24,191 nucleotides of DNA from Zancudomyces culisetae (lineage: Eukaryota > Kickxellomycota > Harpellomycetes > Harpellales > Legeriomycetaceae). How positions within the stretch are numbered: position 1 is the first letter of the stretch; each line of letters starts with the position of its first letter. Where the stretch lies: assembly GCA_001969505.1 (NCBI GenBank), contig LSSK01000256.1:8351-32541 (forward strand), given 5' to 3'. A program made the translations under genes and the position numbers. Positions 19,357 through 24,191 of the stretch are shown piece by piece. Under the pieces are notes generated by a model. That model had not been told where the DNA came from and did no database searches. It saw only the letters and a program-made list of their open reading frames with translations.

Positions 19357-20318
19357 CTTCTTTTGGTCTGAATTTTCTGTATTTTTAGTTGAATTATATT
19401 TTTTAGCTTGTTTCTGATGTTAAAACCTACGTGAAACACTTAGTAAAAGCTTGCAACGTAAACAGATATTTTCATTTTCTAATAAAGGCCAACTATTTTA
19501 GCATTTTTAGCACAATGCCTACTATCTATTGTTGGAAAAAGTATATATAGCTCTACCTCTATCCTGCAACTCGGGTGAGTTCACAACAATATACCAATTG
19601 ATATTCTGGTTGTGTGCAAGTATGTATTGGAAAGTTGACAGCTTATGGATTGGTTGTATTGCAATACTTTTGTACTCTGTTACTTTTTGTAGTAGTAAGC
19701 TTAGTGGTATGCGCAACATGTGCTTCTTTAAACGCGATTAGTTTTTTTCAACTTGGTTTTTTTCCGCAATTTCTTATTTGGCATTACATGTATATGATGG
19801 ATGTTCTTATACCAAAAATGTAAAAAAAAGGAGGAATTATCGTTTTTGCATTTATTTTTGTGTTGTTGAATTTCTCTAAAGTAATGTATTTGAAAGGAGC
19901 TATAGAATTGAAGCATCCTTAAACCAGGTGTCTTGATATTTTATCTTATACTCCGCGAATCGATATCTAGAAGGGTCAATTTCACAATGGTATACCACAA
20001 AGATGTATAAAGGTCGCTTTGTGCACCATGATGCACAATATCACACTATTATCAATAATTTATTATTTGGGAAAGTATCAGCTTGAGATTGTCATTTGCT
20101 AAACAGCTAGTTTCCAAATATTTTTAATCTTTTGAATTCCATACTGCTGTGTAGTTAGAATTGCGTTTTTATTGACTTTACCTGTGGTTTATCCGCCTCG
20201 TTATGCTATTCCAGTTTATTTTGTTGCGAGTTCGTTTATTATACAATACCTTACATTCACAATCTAACCCATATCTGAGGTCTTGCCAGTTCATATTTTC
20301 TTTGGTTGTTGAAAATAA
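19357..20318. other. Intergenic region downstream of transporter copy 2
   Basis: AT-rich. Short overlapping frames on both strands around 19520-19920 have no recognisable motifs and are treated as chance. AATAAA occurs near 19482, a plausible poly(A) signal for the transporter. Confidence 0.45.
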
Positions 20319-20945
20319 CAAGCAGAGGCCAATACACGTGAGATAAAGGGAGAGGTTGGTACATTTAGTGTAACAAATTTGTGGAGTTGCATGCTTTCGT
20401 ACCCTGCTGAAGGTATTATCCTACTAGCCTGGGATATACAGCCAAAAATATTTACATCAATTTGCAAACACAAAATAAATGTACTTCTTTCTAGTACTGA
20501 CAAAATTCAATTTGTAACGTTGTTTCAAGTAATCAGGTGGACCAGCAAGAAGAGTATAGGCATAGAATGTGTATTCAATTGTGGAAAAACTTGAGTGATG
20601 GATTTATGTCTCGAACATCTGCAATTTCATGAAGCTCTAAAACAACACCCTTCACTTTATTTGCTTTCTTTTACTTTTTGCTTTGTAATGCTAATTAGAT
20701 ATCAAGGCCATCACAAGCACGGTTTCTACAAACATACCCAAGAGGATGTATGTTTGACATTATCAATTATTTTCACTAACAATCACGAGGTTTATCTATT
20801 ATCAATTATAATAATGGAAAGCAACAAAAACAATGTAAAGGCAAACCTTTGCAGTTTTTTATTTACTGGAAATATTCACAGAAATAGTCGCATTTTACTC
20901 ATTTCAACCTATTCCTATCATCAAAATCAATCTATAAAATGCTAG
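20319..20945 (+). pseudogene. Long open frame interrupted by one TGA, identity unknown
   Basis: A single plus-strand frame is open from 20319 to the TAG at 20943-20945 (209 codons including stops) except for one TGA at 20592-20594. The upstream part includes an ATG at 20391 within WSCMLSYPAEGIILLAW. The downstream part can start at the ATG at 20598 (MDLCLEHLQFHEALKQ). No family is recognised. By rough stop-frequency reasoning, a frame this long with one stop is unlikely by chance in this window. It may be a recently broken gene, a gene with an unseen intron over the TGA, or noise. The minus strand also has a shorter open frame here (20291-20503), so strand is not certain. Confidence 0.3.
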
Positions 20946-20995
20946 TTCTTGTCAAAAACAGAGGAAAGAGATGTATTAACGTCATTGGCTTGTGA

Positions 20996-21292
20996 ACCAA
21001 GTTTAGTAATTTTCTGCCCTTGGCATTGAGAGAGGGAGTATTCAGAACTATCTTCCTTTATTTACCATTAATCCGTAATCCATTTTATTCTTTATTTCTA
21101 TATGTATTTTTAACAAAGCTATTTAGTTTAATACAACCCTTAATATCAGATTTATTTTATAATATCAGCGAATTTCTATCAAAATTAATAATATATATAG
21201 ACATTAGAAACACCATTTGGCGAGGTCTGGGCTTTCCTTTAAATATTGGTATTGTCGCTGATATTAAAAATAACAGAATAATTGTATTATAA
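20996..21292 (+). other. AT-rich hydrophobic open frame without start codon
   Basis: About 98 open codons, rich in TTA, ATA, TTT and AAT codons. The translation is hydrophobic (FYSLFLYVFLTKLFSLIQPL) and ends 67 nt before the next gene's ATG, overlapping nothing else. Its codon choice is more AT-rich than the confident genes here. No ATG and no family match. It is most likely a chance frame in the promoter region of the next gene, or a relic. Confidence 0.12.
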
Positions 21293-21306
21293 AATAAACA
21301 CCATAT

Positions 21307-21312
21307 TATAAA
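21307..21312 (+). promoter_or_regulatory. TATA box of the LURP-one-like gene
   Basis: TATAAA with 47 nt between it and the ATG at 21360, in line with three other genes in the window. Confidence 0.5.
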
Positions 21313-21359
21313 GCTATTAACACAACAAGCGATAAGGAAGAAAAAAGAAGAATAATACT

Positions 21360-22097
21360 ATGCTAACTTCACCATGGAGTTTACAGGCACAGGACATGTT
21401 GTGCAATAGAGCGCTAAAAATAGAATGGAACAGAGCAAGTACTACATTCTCTTTTACGCCCTTGGATGAGTGTACGTTTAGTATTTATGATGCACATAAT
21501 AAACCATTGGCAATAATCAAAGAAGAATTCGATAGTGCGATTCCACACCACCCTGATATAAGGCTAAGAAAGGTAGAATATATAGTAAACACGCCCAACG
21601 GAGTACCAATGTTTAAAATTACCAAACCACCATCCAGAAAGAAATGGCTTTTTGCTGTTTACACTATGGATGGCAGAATAATAGGAAATGTTGTCAAAAA
21701 AGCGTCTACAGCAGATTCAGTATATGAGTTATATGTATTTAATGAAGAGGGCCAAAGAACCTTGTTTTCTACATTCTCAACTGGATCGTTCAAACGAAGG
21801 TTTACTTTGAGAAATACGAGTGGCAGAGCGAGTGGAGTTATAGACTTATCTACTGGGTTTTCGAGCCTTATTCTTTCTGATCGCAAAGAGACTTTCACAT
21901 TAGCTCTGGATAAAGACTACATAAAAACAAACAATTTGCTAAAAAGTTCCAAGATTCTCGAGTTTTTAGAACTTCCTCACAGTTTTGGAAGAATGGCTGT
22001 GCTAATAGCCGGTGTAGTGTCTTATCAGTTTGATGTATCGGTTAGCCATTCGCACCATTTGCGTCACTCGCATCATGACTCGCATAATAACTGTTGA
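21360..22097 (+). CDS. LURP-one-related/scramblase-like protein (Tubby C-terminal-like fold)
   Basis: 245 aa, single exon, TGA at 22095-22097. The body is a series of short beta-strand-like repeats: FSIYDAHNKPLAIIKEE (36-52), then YIVNTPNGVPMFKITKP, LFAVYTMDGRIIGNVVKK, YELYVFNEEGQRTLFSTF and SGVIDLSTGFSSLILSDRK. The recurring pattern of a hydrophobic strand, a D/N-G turn, and another strand is that of the Tubby-C-like fold shared by phospholipid scramblases and LURP-one (LOR) proteins. Near the end a hydrophobic segment (MAVLIAGVVSYQFDV) resembles the central helix of that fold. The protein finishes with a His-rich tail (SHSHHLRHSHHDSH), which could bind metal ions. Scramblase activity is not implied; many fungal members are uncharacterised. 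Fold assignment is by pattern recognition, so moderately sure. Confidence 0.65.
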   Translation: MLTSPWSLQAQDMLCNRALKIEWNRASTTFSFTPLDECTFSIYDAHNKPLAIIKEEFDSAIPHHPDIRLRKVEYIVNTPNGVPMFKITKPPSRKKWLFAVYTMDGRIIGNVVKKASTADSVYELYVFNEEGQRTLFSTFSTGSFKRRFTLRNTSGRASGVIDLSTGFSSLILSDRKETFTLALDKDYIKTNNLLKSSKILEFLELPHSFGRMAVLIAGVVSYQFDVSVSHSHHLRHSHHDSHNNC

Positions 22098-22103
22098 TCC
22101 GGT

Positions 22104-22122
22104 GAGGATTTAGCTAATCCTC
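22104..22122 (+). terminator. Perfect hairpin just after the LURP-one-like stop codon
   Basis: GAGGATT and AATCCTC form a perfect 7-bp stem around a 5-nt loop (TAGCT), starting 6 nt after the stop codon. In a eukaryotic mRNA this would be a 3' UTR stem-loop rather than a terminator proper. Its role is unknown. A second, wider inverted repeat (AACCCGT at 22167-22173 and ACGGGTT at 22201-22207) follows. Confidence 0.4.
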
Positions 22123-23282
22123 AATACTGCTAATTACATAGTTGTAGCTATTTTCTTTTTTAGCAAAACCCGTGTTTCTTTTCATCAACTAAAACCAAAA
22201 ACGGGTTCGTTATGTTCAATATTTATTTGTTACATAACGTTATATTTCTTTTAAAAAAAGCTAATCCACTAAAATCTTTTGCTCCGTCTACTCAACTCTT
22301 AAAACGTTTCCCGTAAGCCATAGCATGCTAGAACCGGTTTTCTTAGAAAAAATACCTACTTTGATCTTTGCGTCATACACGTGTACTTTCTGAGCGGCTA
22401 TTATAAAATTCGTTTGCTAGCTTAAATTACCAGCATAGCTATTCTTTATTTTTCTTCCACACTGAGCAAACGTATAAAGTGGTTTTCGATGCTTCACATT
22501 TGCTTTACTCTCAGTGCTCTAGTAGTAGCTATTTTTATTATTAGAAATGCACCATATACCTAGGAACCAAACGGAAAGTCGGAGTGTAAGAAAAATATTC
22601 TCAGCACGTTTAAATAAGCAGATGTACCAACGAGTAAATGTCGTGTTAAATAAGGGAATATACAGTCTAAATATACATACCTCCTTTCTATTATCTTTTT
22701 TTTTAATTGAAGAGTAAGTGTATTGACTTATCTTAAGTGTGGATTAATAATTTAGGGTTGAATATGACAGATGGATAAACAAGGAGAAATTTCCAAACCC
22801 AAGTTCTGAAATAAATGGGAGTATATATCTCTAAATAACTTACCATAGCACTTGATCCTTCCCTCTTTGAATCTTCGTAGTAGTTATAGTTAGCTTTCAA
22901 ACTCCAGAGTATTATTGAAATTGTATAGCTGAGGAATATATCATGCAATGTAGTTTCCCTAGATATGGTATTATTTGTCGTTATAATTTATGTTTCTGGA
23001 CGTGCTAGCGTAACTTTAGTATCGTCGTATTTGGTGTTATAAAAACATCGACACAATACATAATCGATTTTATATAACATGCTTTATCTCGCTGCTCGAT
23101 ATGTTTGTCAGAATAACTCTGTTATTTCTCTTTGTTATTGTTCTGTAGCTACTATTTTCGAAACAGCATTGAAACTGTTTTGAACTAGAACTCCAAATAA
23201 CTCGGTTTGAGTTGTCAAGAATATTTATTATCGGAAAAAAAACTCTAGTGTATGATTTAAATCAATAAACCTGCTCTTCTAT
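22123..23282. other. Convergent intergenic region
   Basis: About 1.2 kb between the 3' ends of the LURP-one-like and PDI-like genes. It contains the second inverted repeat noted above and a minus-strand AATAAA (23229-23224, 54 nt past the PDI-like stop). A 71-codon minus-strand frame (22733-22948) lacks an ATG and looks like chance. Confidence 0.5.
23224..23229 (-). terminator. Candidate poly(A) signal of the PDI-like gene
   Basis: TTTATT on the plus strand is AATAAA on the minus strand, 53 nt after the PDI-like stop codon. Confidence 0.4.
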
Positions 23283-23696
23283 TTAAATGTTCTGTGATAC
23301 ATAAGTCTTGAGTTGTTCAAATTCATTCAGATCATTGTATTCGAGTGGGCTAGCAGTGTTTCCATTCTTGAACCACATGACTGTTGGGTATCCCTGAATT
23401 TTGTACTTGGTACACAAGCTCTCTTGTTGAGTACAATCAACCTCAGCAATCACCACACCCTTTTGGTTTGGCTCCTTGAAAGATGAAGCGAGCTTGGAGT
23501 AATCAGCAGCCATATCCTTGCAGTGTGGGCACCAAGGTGCAAAGAATTTAACCATGGCTCCCTTGTTTGCAGATCCAACAACCTTATCAAAGTTATCGTT
23601 GTTTAGCGATAGTACATTGGATGATTCGCCTTGTGAAGCAAACACAGAGATTGACTTGAGTGTAACAAAACCTAGAATTGTTGCTGAAAACTTCAT
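23283..23696 (-). CDS. Single-domain PDI-like thioredoxin with signal peptide
   Basis: 137 aa from the ATG at 23694-23696. The frame is open further upstream, but the MKFSATILGF start gives a clean signal peptide (residues 1-20, cleavage likely after VFA). One thioredoxin domain follows: FFAPWCPHCKDM with the CPHC active site (C56, C59), then DCTQQESLCTKYKIQGYPT with the cis-proline P104. CPHC, rather than the CGHC of classical PDI, is seen in several fungal PDI relatives and favours a more oxidising couple. Two further Cys (C88, C95) sit in the position common to PDI a-domains. There is no KDEL/HDEL-type signal (it ends YVSQNI), so it may be secreted or held by partners. Predicted role: thiol-disulfide exchange in the secretory pathway. 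Confidence 0.85.
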   Translation of the reverse strand: MKFSATILGFVTLKSISVFASQGESSNVLSLNNDNFDKVVGSANKGAMVKFFAPWCPHCKDMAADYSKLASSFKEPNQKGVVIAEVDCTQQESLCTKYKIQGYPTVMWFKNGNTASPLEYNDLNEFEQLKTYVSQNI

Positions 23697-24191
23697 CTTT
23701 GCTTGTGTGTGTCTTTGGTGATTTCTTTCTTTTTTTAAGTAGGGAGTTGTGAATGAATACCACCACTTTCCTATTTCTACACTATTTATACATTTTTGAA
23801 AGATACTAAATATATCTTTGTCTATAAAGACCAGAGAAATGTTAATATTTAAAATAACAAGCTGCATAGAAGTAACACATGTCAGGTATGGTGTAGGTGA
23901 TCTTATTTGCTTATCGATTGACACAATTGTGCTTTTTTATTTTTTTATTATCCCATTTGTTTTCGCATTAGCTGAACTAAGCAAAGTGGTATTTTCTAGA
24001 TTTTGTTCTAGCTTTTGAACATAAACGTATTAATATGCAGGTTTACAAAAACTCAATTAAATATCATCTAGACCTGAAATGGAACCTGCAAACCAAAATG
24101 TACTAGTTTAGCTGCTTGTTTCTAATGTGAAAAGCAGTGTTAATGTTATTGCTTCTCCACTCGAAACGGTTTGATATCCAATAGAAATACT
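23697..24191. other. Upstream region of the PDI-like gene to the window end
   Basis: Includes a minus-strand TATAAATA at 23783-23790, 86 nt before the PDI-like ATG, a plausible TATA box. The rest is AT-rich with no supported feature. Confidence 0.45.

Noticed and set aside
20592-20594. Reassigned TGA (sense codon) in this genome
   Set aside because: TGA ends the RING, FAD-neighbouring small and LURP-one-like genes, and Trp is always TGG in the conserved proteins, so the standard code applies.
23697-23924. Upstream extension of the PDI-like protein
   Set aside because: The added residues are not protein-like, would bury the signal peptide, and cross the likely TATA box.

Overview
This looks like nuclear DNA of a eukaryote, most likely a fungus. 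It is AT-rich and carries intron-containing genes with GT-AG introns of 48-313 nt. Recognisable genes are a class I sirtuin, a PAPS-reductase-type FAD synthetase, a TMEM115/DUF1751 protein with the fungal signature, NSE4, NAA20, ribosomal protein uL3, and two SLC16-type (MCT/MCH) transporters. A RING protein with an RNF220-type C-terminus and the AT-rich, short-intron style suggest an early-diverging fungal lineage (Zoopagomycota, possibly Kickxellomycotina/Harpellales). That placement is inference with modest confidence.

Layout, left to right: sirtuin exon 1 (minus, cut by the window edge); FAD synthetase (plus, four exons); about 3.2 kb of poor, microsatellite-rich sequence holding a probable small Cys-rich gene and some exon-like fragments; a TMEM115-like gene (plus) overlapping tail-to-tail with an RNF220-like RING gene (minus); a coding-like remnant (minus); NSE4 (minus, three exons) head-to-head with NAA20 (plus, four exons including a 25-nt exon); RPL3 (plus, start codon alone in exon 1, then a 313-nt intron); a divergent pair of paralogous MCT-like transporters about 2.6 kb apart; a 209-codon frame broken by one TGA; a LURP-one/scramblase-like protein with a His-rich tail; and a secreted single-domain PDI-like thioredoxin (minus). 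Where a TATA box is clear on the plus strand it lies 41-52 nt before the ATG, suggesting very short 5' leaders.

The genes do not form one pathway. They are an ordinary eukaryotic mix: chromatin and SMC5/6 repair (sirtuin, NSE4), N-terminal acetylation (NAA20), translation (RPL3), flavin cofactor synthesis (FAD1), Golgi membrane traffic (TMEM115), ubiquitin ligation (RING), monocarboxylate-type transport (two MFS), and secretory-pathway redox (PDI-like).

I see no CRISPR array, intact transposon, rRNA or intact tRNA, and no convincing new multi-gene system. The best second-look items are the mid-gene codon-usage switch in RPL3, the one-stop long frame at 20319-20945, the RNF220-type RING protein in an apparent fungus and its overlap with TMEM115, the small Cys-rich gene with an (ATC)n intron, and the charge change in the second transporter.
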